A stretch of DNA of 64,000 nucleotides from Closterium sp. Naga37s-1 (GCA_947471745.1 CANJKZ010000523.1:74501-138500), one strand, 5' to 3'. Shown: positions 45,641 to 55,549, counted from the first letter of the stretch. Translations and numbers: made by a program. Notes: a model not told the origin generated them from the sequence alone.

Positions 45641-45721
45641 GGAGGCAGGTACCAAGCAAAAGAGGACCACACTGGAAGGCATGAAAGGGAGGGCTGCAGC
45701 AAGAGAACCTGATTTACGACA
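45575..45721 (+). repeat. Gypsy repeat block B1 (inner copy)
   Basis: 147 bp from CAAGTGGACCAGC to TTTACGACA. It includes the integrase C-terminal codons, the stop and a purine tract GAAAGGGAGGG. GA and then TGTC of repeat A2 follow, so the junction reads GACA-GA-TGTC. Copied almost exactly at 46101-46247. Confidence 0.88.
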
Positions 45722-45723
45722 GA

Positions 45724-46103
45724 TGTCATGCTTTTAATTGCAAGATAGAATAGAGACAATATAAATGCATGACAAAGGAATAATAGGAGGTTAGACAGTA
45801 GGGAGGATGGCGGGAAACCAAACTGATCGAGCGGGAAGAAGCGAAGGAAAAAGAGTAGCGAAAGCAACAGTGTTAACAACGGTAACCAGCAGGAAATACT
45901 TAGGCAAGGAGCGGGGGTGGAAATGCTTGCTTGCTCGTTTGTTCTCACATTAAGCATAATTTTGGCCTAGCGAACTTCTAGAGCTAAGCAACCAGTGATG
46001 CCAACCCCGCAAGCCACCAGTGAAAGTAGCTGAGCTAGAGAGCCAGCCGAGCTTCAATTCCCTAGAGCAGTAGATAGCTAAGGCACATCTAGGAACTTTT
46101 CAA
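45724..46103 (+). repeat. Gypsy terminal repeat A2 (right)
   Basis: 380 bp, TGTCATGC to ACTTTTCAA, homologous to A1. It is the best candidate for a 3' LTR, but it is not the end of the element: block B2 follows. Confidence 0.88.
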
Positions 46104-46247
46104 GTGGACCAGCTTGAAGAGAGGACCAGAGGAGTGCACAGGGAGCTAAGGGCTCTGAAGAGATGAGGAGGCAGGTACCAAGCAAAAGGGGACCACACTG
46201 GAAGGCGTGAAAGGGAGGGCTGCAGCAAGAGAACCTGATTTACGACA
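46101..46247 (+). repeat. Gypsy repeat block B2 (outer copy, element end)
   Basis: Second copy of B1, joined to A2 over the three shared bases CAA. It ends GACA at 46247 and is followed by GCGC and satellite in phase, so it forms the real right end of the integrated unit. Confidence 0.88.
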
Positions 46248-46339
46248 GCGCTCGTGAATGAAGAGCGCCCGCTGCACATGTGAGGATCCTTCCGCGTTTT
46301 GGGGCTGGAAGCGCTCTTTCCGAGCGTTTTTCTTCCGCC
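46248..46339. repeat. 181-bp satellite remnant right of the Gypsy element
   Basis: GCGCTCGTGAATGAAGAGCG to TTTCTTCCGCC, about half a monomer, slightly diverged. It continues the array interrupted at 12688. Confidence 0.9.
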
Positions 46340-46365
46340 AATATATGGAACGAAATGGAATTACA

Positions 46366-46617
46366 AAGGTAATGGTAATGGTAATGGTAATGGAAATGGT
46401 AGTGGTAATGGTAACGGAAATGGTAGTGGTAATGGTAGTGAATATGGTAATAGTCATGGTAATGATAATGGTAATGGTAATGGTAATGATAGTGGTAATG
46501 GTAATGGTAATGGTAATGGTAATGGTAGTGGCAATGGTAATGGTAATGGTAATGTTAATGGTAATGGTAATGGTCAAGGTCATGGTCATGGTAGTGGTAA
46601 TGGTACTGGTAATGGTA
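46366..46617. repeat. GGTAAT-type hexanucleotide microsatellite
   Basis: Imperfect (GGTAAT)n with GGTAGT and GGTCAT variants. It resumes briefly at 47183-47206 (GGTAATGATAGTGGTAA), so the segment in between looks inserted. Reading frames of Met/Val or Gly/Asn runs are artefacts. Confidence 0.9.
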
Positions 46618-47180
46618 CCGTATTCTCCTGAACATAACACCCTAGGGTATAGCTAAAAATACAGGGAAAATTTGGGGGGGGGGGGGTCTTCATAGGAAAA
46701 GGCTACATAATACCCGGGTGTATATATATGGCATATTTTCGTGTAAGAGTTTGTAAAATCATACAACTTGGGTGTTTCCATGGTCGTTTTAACATTACAG
46801 GTTGAGGCGCGAATGTGAGGTTCGGCGCGAACTACATCACCCCCTCGAAAAATCCATGTGGCACCTCTTTGGCCACTTGCAGCAGAAGATTCGCCAGCCC
46901 GTGGCGACAGCAAAATAGTGGGAGGGGGGAAATCTCGACAGATTTGAAGTGAAAGTACCGTACCGCGAAATCTGATCGTGGGAGAGATTCTCGCGATATC
47001 CTCTCGTACTTGCACCTACTCATTAACCGATATAATGACTCTGTAAGAAGAGGAAGGTGTTATAAAAAAACACCCAAAAAGGGGGGTATAGTAGAAACGA
47101 GGTCGCCTACAACACCCACCCCGCACAAGCTACCCAGGGGGTGTACAATTTCGGGGGGTGTTTTGTCCGAGAGAAAACAG
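46618..47180. mobile_element. Probable 563-bp inverted-repeat element (MITE-like)
   Basis: It interrupts the hexanucleotide array. The left end CCGTATTCTCCTGAACATAA and following bases pair with the right end read in reverse (CTGTTTTCTCTCGGACAAAA): about 19 of 26 positions match without gaps. TA precedes the left end, but no TA follows the right end. The interior has a G13 run near 46674-46686 and no credible coding region. The left end shares CCGTAT with the MITE at 54502. Confidence 0.45.
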
Positions 47181-47225
47181 TCATGGTAATGATAGTGGTA
47201 AATTGCCAATCTGCGGTGCTACCAC

Positions 47226-47360
47226 TGTCAGTGTATATGCATGTTATATATGTGTAGGCTGTAGTGGGGTAGCCAACATGGGGTACAGCCCCTTTTAGGG
47301 TTTCATATTTGTACCCAATACTTTCATAGCTCATTCATTCCCTGCTGCTAGATTCTAACA
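47226..47360 (+). repeat. Copia E 5' LTR (135 bp)
   Basis: TGTCAGTGTATATGC to GATTCTAACA. TTATATATG near 47243 is a possible TATA signal. Differs from the 3' LTR at two bases (GTATATG/GTAAATG and AGCTCATT/AGTTCATT). Confidence 0.93.
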
Positions 47361-47372
47361 TGGTTTCAGAGC
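47361..47372 (+). promoter_or_regulatory. Copia E primer-binding site
   Basis: TGGTTTCAGAGC directly after the LTR, matching the copia D site. Confidence 0.82.
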
Positions 47373-47529
47373 ACTAGGTCCGTAGGACCGTCTTTTTTTT
47401 CGGGCCCACCTACCGTTGCGGTTACCGCGCTACCCCACGTGTTGTTCTGCGCCTGCCTGCCTGCCTGCCTGCCCTGCCTTGTGACGTGCTGCGCTGCGCG
47501 CGCCGTCCTGCAGCCCTCGCGCTGCCTCC

Positions 47530-48370
47530 TGCTGCCCTAGGCCAGCGCGCCGCCCCTGCAGGCCCGTAAGGCCCACGCGCCGCCCCTGCAGGCCCGTCAG
47601 GCCCTCGAGCCGCCCCTGCAGGCCCGCGAGCCGCCCCTGTAGGCCCGTCCGGCCAGAGCGCCGCCCCGCCAGGCCGCTGACGCGGCCCCGCCCTGCCTCT
47701 GACGCGGCCGCGCCCTGCCTCTGACGCGGCCGCGCCCTGCCTCTGATGCGACCGCGCCCTGCAGCCGACGCGGCCCCGTCCTGCCGCTGACGCGGCCGCG
47801 CCCTGCCGCCGACGCGGCCCCGCCCTGCCTCTGACGCGGCCGCGCCCTGCCGCCGACGCGGCCCCGCCCTGCCTCTGACGCGGCCGCGCCGTGTCGCCGA
47901 CGCGGCCCCGCCCCGCCCCTGACACGGCCCCGCCCTGCCTCTGACGCGGCCGCGCCCTGCCTCTGACGCGGCCGCGCCGTGTCGCCGACGCGGCCCCGCC
48001 CCGCCCCTGACGCGGCCCCGCCCTGCCTCTGACGCGGCCGCGCCCTGCCTCTGACGCGGCCGCGCCCTGTCGCCGACGCGGCCCCGCCCCGCCCCTGACG
48101 CGGCTCGCCCTGCCTCTGACGCGGCCGCGCCCTGCCTCTGACACGGCCGCGCCCTGCATCTGACGCGGCCGCGCCCTGCCACTGACGCGGCCGCGCCCTG
48201 CCGTCGACGCGGCCCCGCCCGGACGCCGACGCGGCCCCGCCAGCCCTGCAGCTGACGCGGCCCCGACCTGCCGCTGACACGGCCCCGCCCTGCAGCTACC
48301 GCGGCCCCGACCTGCCGCTGACGCGGCCCCGCCCTGCAGCTGCCGCGGCCCTACTCTGCAGCCGCTGCTG
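47530..48370 (+). repeat. Copia E leader: 22-bp NotI-containing tandem repeats
   Basis: From about 47670 to 48350 the unit CTGACGCGGCCGCGCCCTGC plus two bases recurs every 22 bp, about 30 copies. Many contain GCGGCCGC. A looser CGCGCCGCCCCTGCAGGCCC repeat precedes it (47530-47660). Minus-strand open frames up to 342 codons arise from the period and are not genes. Extremely CpG-rich. Confidence 0.92.
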
Positions 48371-48478
48371 CGGCCCCGCCGTCGCCGCCGTCGTGCGCCT
48401 ACCCTGCCGCCGCCCGCCGAGCGCCGGCCCTGCCCGCCACTGGTGAGCACCTGCCTTGTTCGAGCGCTGCCGCGCCCT

Positions 48479-48577
<99 letters not shown>

Positions 48578-48580
48578 CCG
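48479..48580. repeat. CTGC tetranucleotide microsatellite
   Basis: About 25 uninterrupted CTGC units in the copia E leader. A shorter run lies at 47453-47477. Confidence 0.95.
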
Positions 48581-48645
48581 CGCCTGCCCTGCCCGCGCTG
48601 CTGCTGCTACTACTGCTACTGTTGCACATGGCGGTGGCCAGATGT

Positions 48646-50678
48646 AGCTCCAGCGACGTCCGCGCGAGTCTCTCACGCCTCAGCAGCTTCGTGAGTGGTA
48701 CGCTAGTTGGGGTTGTGGCGGTAGCCGTCGTGGCTGTCGCCCTGGAGCTGGTCAGTCGGGAGCGTCTGGCAGTGGCCAGCTGCAGCTGCAGCGGCGTCCG
48801 CGCGAGACACTTACGTCCCAGCAGCTTCACGAGTGGTACGCTCAGAGTAGAGGGTCTTTGAGTACCATTCGCTGCCCGTACGTCATTCGCACAGGTGATC
48901 GGGCTGGTCAGGCTTGCGGGACGCTTGGTCACACACAGTCCCGTTGCTTCGCCCGTCTGAGCGACGCCTGGCGTACCGAGTTTGGCGACGAGGCTGAGCT
49001 CCCCACCTGGCTGGAGCTGCTTGGACAGAGGGTAGATATCTTTGCTCTTGACTATGATGCTATTCTCACTGCCATGTATGCATTGCCTACTAGTGCTGCC
49101 CGTGCCTATTACCTGTGCGTACCGCCTGACCCAGGTATAGAGCCTGCTGCTCTAGGTGCTGGTGAGGCTGCTGCTCTAGGTGCTAGTGCGTCTCCTGCTC
49201 TAGGTGCTGGTGAGGCTGCTGCTCCAGGTGCTGGTGAGTCTGCGCCTGCTGAGGCCTTGTATACCTTCACACTTGACTCAGGTGCTTCCCACTCCTTCTT
49301 TCGCGACAGCACCACCCTCACGCCGCTCCGTCGGCCGGTTGCAGTCTCCCTGGCAGACCCCTCTGGGGGTCCAGTCCTTGCGCACTCCTCCACGGTCCTG
49401 CCGTGTCCGGCGGTCCCGTCTGGCTCCCTGTCAGGTCTTCACCTCCCCTCGTTCTCTACGAACTTGGTGAGTGGAGCAGACCTACAGGATGTGTGGGTTG
49501 ACCAGTTCACCCCTAGAGGTCAGCGTGTGACCCACTGTACGTGCTCCCGGACTGGTCGGCACCTGGCCACGTTCACCCAAGCGCCTGGCTCGAGTCCGTA
49601 CACACTGACCACTGTGTCCCCTCAGGTAGCTGTGTCTGCGTCTGCGTTTGCGTCAGGTCAGCTAGCGGCCCCCTGCTCATGTCGCGCTCTGTCGCACCAA
49701 ACCCTCCTTTGGCACCACCGCCTTGGTCACCCCTCGGTGCAGCGCCTTTGTAGCATGCACCGCCGTTTCCTTGTCTCTGGACTTCCAGAGACTCTGCCTC
49801 CTCTACCACCCTCGCCTGCTCCTCCCTGTCTTCCCTGTGTCGAGGGGCGGCAGCGCGCCGCTCCTCACTCCTCCTCGTTCCCTCCCACAGAGGCTCCCCT
49901 GCAGACTCTCCACCTGGACGTGTGGGGCCCAGCCCGAGTCCGTGGACAGGGCCACGAGCGGTACTTCTTGCTGGTCGCCGACGACTACACGCGTTACACC
50001 ACGGTCTTCCCCTTGCAGCGCAAAGGGGATGTCCCTGATGTTTTGATCCCCTGGATCCGCGCTGTTCGTCTCCAGCTCCGCGAGCGGTTCCAGGCGGACT
50101 TTCCTGTCCTGCGTCTGCACTCTGACAGATGTGGTGAGTTCTCCTCAGACCTCTTGGCAGCCTTCTGTGCGGAGCACGGCATCCGCCAGACGTTCACGCT
50201 TCCAGCCTCTCCGCAGCAGAATGGGGTTGCTGAGCGCCGCATTGGCTTAGTCATGGAGGTCGCTCGTACCTCCATGATCCATGCGGCTGCCCCCCATTTT
50301 CTGTGGCCGTTTGCGGTCCGGTACGCCACGCATCAGCTCAACCTCTGGCCCCGTGTCTCCTTGCCGGAGACCTCGCCCACACTGCTGTGGACGGGGAAGG
50401 TTGGCGATGCGTCGCGTTTCCGGGTCCGGGGTGCTTGTGCCTTTGTCCGCGATACCACCGCGGACAAGCTCTCCGCCCGCGCTGTTCCCTGTGTCTTCCT
50501 TGGCTTTGTCCCTGACGCGCCTGGTTGGCCGTTTTACCACCCCACCTCGCGCCGTGTCTTCCCCTCTCAGGACGTCACGTTCGACGAGTCGGTTCCCTTT
50601 TACCGTCTCTTCCCCTACCGCACTGCCCCTCTCCCCCCCCCCCGCCGCTCTTCCTCGCTCCAGGTGCTCCCCAGGTAG
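48646..50678 (+). pseudogene. Copia E gag remnant, protease, integrase
   Basis: The frame opens after TAG 48643-48645 in the Gly-rich part of gag; there is no ATG at the expected gag start. The capsid part present in copia A and D is missing, and the leader ATG at about 48625 joins directly to Gly-rich sequence out of frame. Present: two copies of a QQLxEWYA segment, an expanded zinc knuckle C-x13-C-x4-H-x4-C (about 48873-48940), protease DSGA (49275-49286), the pre-integrase motif LWHHRLGHPSVQRL, and integrase HLDVWGP, LHSDRCGEF and AERRIG. The frame is lost at a run of 11 C (50633-50643) and ends at 50678; pol goes on in another frame. Confidence 0.88.
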
Positions 50679-53600
50679 ACCCCCTCCCCGCTCCCGGTCC
50701 TGCTCCTTCAGGTGTGTCTCAGGTAGACCCTCCTCCCTTGACTGCGCCGGTTGAGGTCACTGGTGACTCGGGTCCTGCTGAGGGTGGTCCTGCTCGGGGT
50801 GCTGCTTCTGGGGGTGCTGAGCCTGGGGGTGCGGAGCCTGGGGGTGCTGAGCCTGGGGGTGCGGAGCCTGGAGTTGCGGAGCCTGGGGGTGCGGAGACTG
50901 GAGGTGCTGAGCCTGGGCGTGAGGAGTCTGGGGGTGCTGAGCCTGGGGGCGCTGAGGCGTCTGGTGAGCAGTCTCCCTGGAGCGGCCGTCTCCGTAGTCG
51001 CTCCGCTGGTGCCTCGCCGCTGCACTCTCGTCGTCGACTCCCTCTCTCCCCACAGCAGCTGCTTGAGTGGTACGTTGGCCGTCAGGGTCGCGCTGCTGGA
51101 GCTAGGGGCCCTGCTGCGGGAGGCGCTGGAGCTGGTGACTCTGCTACTGGAGTTGTTTCTGCTGGAGGTTCTGGAGCTGCTGAGGGTGCTGGAGCTGGAG
51201 GTTCTGGAGCTGCTGGAGGTGCTGGCGCTGGTGGCGCTGGAGCTGGAGGTTCTGGAGCTGCTGAGGGTGCTGGCACTGGAGGTTCTGGAGCTGCTACGGG
51301 TGCTGGCGCTGAGGGTTCTGAGTCTGCTGTTACGCGGTCTCCTTGGAGTAGCCGCCTTCGTCCGCGTGTGCCTCTCACCTCACAGCAGCTGCACAACTGG
51401 TACGGTCGCCGTCAGGGTCGCGCTTCTGGAGCTCGGGGCTCTGCCGCTGGAGGTACTTCTGCTGACGTCACTGGAGCTGGGAGTGGTGCTGGTCCCGGAG
51501 GTGCTCGTACTGGAGGTACTGGAGCTGCTGGGGCTGGAGGTGCTGAGCCTGAGGGTGCTACTGCTGGAGACCCTGGGTCTGGGGGTGCTGCTGCTGGAGA
51601 CACGGAGGCTGGAGACCCTGGGACTGGAGGTGCCGGTTCTGGGGGTGCTGCTGTTGGTGGAGCTGGTCCTGGAGGAGCTGGCGCTGAGGGTTCTGGAGCT
51701 GCTGGAGGTGCTGGAGCTGCTGGGGGTACTGGAGCTGCTGGTGCAGGTGTCACTGCACAGCCGCGCCTGTTCTTCGCTCCACCGTCTCCGTCGTCTCAGC
51801 CACCGCCTGACTCTGTGCTTCGCCAGGTTCTTAGTCTCCCTTCGTCTACTGGTCTTCCGTTACAGCCTGGCTCACCGCTGCCTGCTCCTTCTCCTTACAC
51901 TGAGCAGACAGGGAGTCTTACTGAGCGTCGTGAGCCTGCGTCGCGTCCTGTCTCGCCTGTCCGTTCTGGTTGGTCCGGTTGTCGTGTTCCTCGTCCGCGT
52001 CAGCCGGACCTCATAGTCCGTCGTCCTTCCTCTCCTTCGCAGCGTGTTCCTCTGCCGTCTCCTCCTGCGTCTTCTCTGCCTGTCGTTGCGGACCCTGAGT
52101 CTGATCGGTTTCGTGCTGAGCACCCTACTGTCACGCGTCTGCTAGCCACTGTTATCACTGACCCGTCGTTTGAGTCTGCTGCTGCGTCTGCCTTAGTCGC
52201 TGAGCTTGTTGACTTTGCTGCTGCATGTCGTCTAGACTACGCCGCTAGTCTTGTTGCTGAGTCTGAGTCTGTCTGTCCTCCGTCCGTCGGGGGTGAGTGT
52301 GCTCTTGGCACGGACGTCCTTGAGGACAGGCAGGAGGACCTTGAGTGTCTTGCAGCCGCTGCGCCTCATCTCGTGTCCATGCTGCTTGCCCCTGAGGGAG
52401 ACCCGGATGCTCCAGACATCCCGACCCCGCGCTCTTACGATGAGGCGATAGCGGGTGAGTACTCCTCTCAGTGGCAGACAGCCATGGACGCAGAGATGGC
52501 ATCCTGGAAGTCCACAGGCACTTACGTCGACGAGGTTCCCCCACCTGGGGCGAACATCGTCAGTGGCATGTGGATTTTCAGGGTGAAGCGGTCGCCGAAT
52601 TCTCCGCCTGTCTTCAAGGCGCGTTACGTTGCACGAGGTTTCAGTCAGCGAGAGGGAGTAGACTTCTTCCAGACCTTCTCCCCCACCCCGAAGATGACCA
52701 CTCTTCGGGTGCTGCTGCACGTTGCCGCTCAGCGTGACTACGAGCTTCACTCTCTTGACTTCAGCACAGCCTTCTTACAGGGCAGCCTGCACGAGGAGAT
52801 CTGGCTGCGCCGCCCACCTGGCTTCAGTGGGTCGTTCCCTCCTGGTACCCAGTGGAACCTCCGGCGGCCGGTCTACGGTCTCCGCCAGGCGCCACGTGAG
52901 TGGCACGACACACTGAGGACGACACTTGCGGCTCTCGGGTTTGCTCCGTCGACTGCTGACCCGTCGCTGTTTCTGCGCACCGACACTTCGCTGCCGCCGT
53001 TCTACATCCTCGTGTACGTCGACGACTTGGTCTTTGCCACTGCTGACACTGAGGCTCTCGCCCTGGTGAAGTCGGATCTGCAGAAGAGACACACGTGGAC
53101 AGACCTGGGTGAGCTGCGCAGCTACCTTGGCTTGCAGATCACCCGGGACAGAGCACGCCGCACCATCACACTGACTCAGTCACACATGGTGCAGCAGGTC
53201 CTTCAGCGCTTCGGCTTCACCTGGTCCTCGGCACAGGCCACTCCTCTGGCTACAGGTCACTCGCTCTCAGCTCCACCTTCGGACGAGTCCGTAGAGCCGA
53301 GTGGTCCTTACCCAGAGCTAGTGGGCTGCCTCATGTACCTGATGACCTGCACTCGTCCTGACCTTGCGTACCCTCTTGGCCTTCTGGCTCGCTACGTGGC
53401 TCCTGGTCGGCACCGAAAGGTGCACATGGATGCTGCTAAGAGGGTACTGCGCTACTTGTGCAGTACATCGGGCATGGGGCTCGTGCTTGGAGGACGGGGC
53501 GACGTTGTCCTCACTGGGCACTCGGACGCTTCTTGGGTTGACGACCGGGCTACGCAGCGGTCGTCACAGGGTTACACCTTCAGCCTTGGCTCTGGTTCGG

Positions 53601-53992
53601 TTTCTTGGCGTTCTACACGCTCGTCTTCAGTTCTCAGCTCCAGTTGTGAGGCTGAGATCTACGCCACAGCCATGGCTGCACAGGAGTTACGCTGGCTCAC
53701 CTACCTGCTGACCGACTTGGGAGATCGGCCTCGTTCTCCTCCAGTGCTGTACGTCGACAACAAGGCCGCCATTGCCTTGTGTCAGGAGCACAGACTGGAG
53801 CACAGAACGAAGCACATCGCTCTGCGTTACTTCCTGGCTCAAGAGTTGCAGCAGCGTGGTCAGCTTCGTCTTGCTCACGTGGCCACTCGGGCCAACACTG
53901 CTGATATATTCACCAAGGCGCTTCCGTCTGGTGATCATCAGCGTTTCTGCACTCTGTTAGGCCTTGTGCCCACGTTTCCTCACTTGCTGTAG
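50644..53992 (+). pseudogene. Copia E pol, linker to RNase H
   Basis: After the C11 run the homologous frame continues with PLFLAPGA to the stop at 53992 without a break. The frame is open from 50525, but the part before 50644 overlaps integrase in the wrong frame. It holds an AEPGG pentapeptide linker, long Gly/Ala repeats (about 51090-51750), RT (AMDAEMASWKSTGTYVDEVP, KARYVARGF, SLDFSTAFLQG, YGLRQAPREWHD, YVDD at 53015-53026) and RNase H (HSDASWVDD, SCEAEIYA, YVDNKAAIALC, ending ADIFTKALPSGDHQRF). All RT and RNase H active-site residues are present. If the C run varies by one base, pol would join integrase in frame, so this could be a very recent or assembly-level defect. Confidence 0.9.
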
Positions 53993-54218
53993 ACTTTGCT
54001 TGTACTGTGATCTATATATATACCTGCATGCTTGCTCTGCTAGGGAGAGATCACTGTGCTGTTGTTGTTGCATATATACCTCTGCATGTGAACTGGCCTT
54101 GTGGCCCTTTGCTTGTGCTCAGTGTGTGTGGTGACGTTGTGATCCACCCTGAGCTTGCTTTGCTTCTCTTCACTGGTCTTGTGACCCCTTGCTCTCCCCC
54201 ACTTTGCCTATGGGGGTG

Positions 54219-54353
54219 TGTCAGTGTAAATGCATGTTATATATGTGTAGGCTGTAGTGGGGTAGCCAACATGGGGTACAGCCCCTTTTAGGGTTTCATA
54301 TTTGTACCCAATACTTTCATAGTTCATTCATTCCCTGCTGCTAGATTCTAACA
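54219..54353 (+). repeat. Copia E 3' LTR (135 bp)
   Basis: TGTCAGTGTAAATGC to GATTCTAACA, followed by target duplication ACCAC. Confidence 0.93.
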
Positions 54354-54501
54354 ACCACAATGCCAAACTCTGTGCTACCATAGATGCATATGTCAAATAC
54401 CACTGCTACGACAGGTGTGTGTGCTGAACATTGGTGCTATCACCGTTGCATGTGCTAAATACCAGTGCTACTACAGTTGTGTGTGCCGAATACTAGTGCT
54501 A
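54354..54501. repeat. 31-bp minisatellite, left part
   Basis: Units of the form GTGCTATCACAGTTGCATGT + GCTGAATACCA recur about every 31 bp with divergence. The array starts left of copia E (47207-47225) and continues right of the MITE (55005-55165). It is unrelated in sequence to the 31-bp array at 1-940. Confidence 0.82.
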
Positions 54502-55004
54502 CCGTATCACCCCGGATATAAGCGCATATGCGCTTATAATAAATTCTTTTCTTTTTAGGGGGGGCGCTTGTAATTGAGTAACGGCCATAAGCGCCGGCGC
54601 TTATTTATACTTATAGGGTACCAAATTGTACCTTTCATTGTTGTACTTCAACCGAGTCGAAACAATAGAGCGTCACAAAGCAGACTCGCGCGGAAGCGAT
54701 TCTGCTTCCTGCACATGGGCAAATTCACGTCATTCTGCAAGCATGCCAGCACATCCTGACTGGACGCGCAGCCAGTCAGGTCTTCGCGAGTCAAACGAAG
54801 CGAAAATGATGTTGGACTCGCTGCAAAAATGAAATTCGCTACTGTTTTAAACAAAAATTCAAGTAAAAACTGTACGTGCGCTTATAATAAGTAAAGGTTT
54901 TTTAGGGGGGGCGCTTATAATTGAGGAACGGCCATAAGCGCCATGCTCCATATATAAGCGCCGGCGCCTGTAATCGGACGGCGCCTATATCCGGGGCCAT
55001 ACGG
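54502..55004. mobile_element. 503-bp MITE with TA target duplication
   Basis: Terminal inverted repeats of 24 bp (54502-54525: CCGTATCACCCCGGATATAA, then GCGC; 54981-55004 in reverse: CCGTATGGCCCCGGATATAG, then GCGC) match at 21 of 24 positions. TA flanks both ends (54500-54501, 55005-55006), and the minisatellite unit is restored when the element is removed. A direct repeat of about 75 bp (GCGCTTATAATAA to AACGGCCATAAGCGCC) lies near both ends (54529, 54881). No transposase. The TA duplication suggests a Tc1/mariner-type source, an inference from target site only. Confidence 0.8.
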
Positions 55005-55165
55005 TATCACTGTTGCGTGTGCTGAATATTAGTGCTATCACAGTTGCATGTGCTGAATACCAGTGCTATCACAATTGCGTGTGCTGAACTCCGGTGCCAC
55101 CACAGGTGTGTTGCCGAACACAGGTGCTACCGTACCACAGGTGTGTGTGCTGAAGACCGGTGCTA
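55005..55165. repeat. 31-bp minisatellite, right part
   Basis: Continuation of the array at 54354, about five units, the last ones more diverged (GTGCTACCACAGG). Confidence 0.8.
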
Positions 55166-55435
55166 CCACAGGTCCCTGAGAGTCCCTGGGGTCCCTAAAG
55201 GTCCCTGGGGGTCCCTGAGGGTCCCTGGGGTCTCTCGGGGTACCTGGGGTTCCCTGGGGGTCACTGGGGGTCCCTCAGAATCTCTGGGGGTCCCCGTGGG
55301 GGTCCCTGGGCTGGGTTTCTAGGGGTCCCTAGGAGTCCCTGGGCTGGGGGTCTCTGGGGGTACGTTGGGGTTTCTGTGAGTTCCTGTAGGTCCCTTGGGG
55401 TCCCTGGGGTTCGTGCGGTTCCCTTCAGGTGATTT
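55166..55435. repeat. GTCCCTGGGG low-complexity repeat
   Basis: Irregular repeats of GGGGTCCCT with 10-12 bp spacing. Apparent open frames here are composition-driven. Confidence 0.85.
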
Positions 55436-55439
55436 CAAA

Positions 55440-55549
55440 GAACCCAGGTTTGCATATGGCACCCCAGTGCGTTCAATGACGGGGGGTTGTGCGGTATGCA
55501 CAGGGGATTATGGTAAATTGTGTGGACAGCCATATGCAAACCTGGGTTC
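55440..55549. repeat. 21-bp perfect inverted repeat, about 68-bp loop
   Basis: GAACCCAGGTTTGCATATGG + C at 55440-55460 and its exact reverse complement at 55529-55549. It could be a very small inverted-repeat element or a hairpin in the SecY downstream region. No target duplication seen. Confidence 0.8.

Larger units (their letters stand above)
12689..46247 (+). mobile_element. Ty3/Gypsy element with embedded DNA methyltransferase, twice interrupted
   Basis: Left end TGTCATGC at 12689 and right end TTTACGACA at 46247 give TGTC/GACA termini. GCGC flanks both sides (12685-12688 and 46248-46251), and the satellite resumes in phase. Without copia A (13662-32577), copia D (33630-40817) and their target duplications, the element is about 7.4 kb. 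Its polyprotein then reads in one frame: gag, aspartic protease, cytosine-5 methyltransferase, RT, RNase H, integrase. Domain order places it in Ty3/Gypsy (RNase H before integrase). Five in-frame stops show the copy is dead in its present state. No tRNA-Met-type primer-binding site follows the left repeat. Confidence 0.92.
47226..54353 (+). mobile_element. Copia E: Ty1/Copia element lacking N-terminal gag
   Basis: 135-bp LTRs (47226-47360, 54219-54353) with TGT/ACA ends and two differences by eye. The target duplication ACCAC is perfect (47221-47225, 54354-54358). It landed in the minisatellite seen again at 54354. The primer-binding site TGGTTTCAGAGC follows the left LTR at 47361, and the purine tract ATGGGGGTG precedes the right LTR. 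Same family as copia A, C and D by protein sequence and very short LTRs. Confidence 0.95.

Noticed and set aside
45695..46103. 3' LTR of the Gypsy element starting at TGCAGCAAG after the purine tract
   Set aside because: The left end of the element starts at TGTCATGC and the GCGC flanks fit TGTC/GACA ends, so this boundary would leave the left repeat unexplained.
47422..48450. 342-codon Arg/Gly/Ala frame on the minus strand
   Set aside because: Produced by the 22-bp leader repeat of copia E; no recognisable protein.
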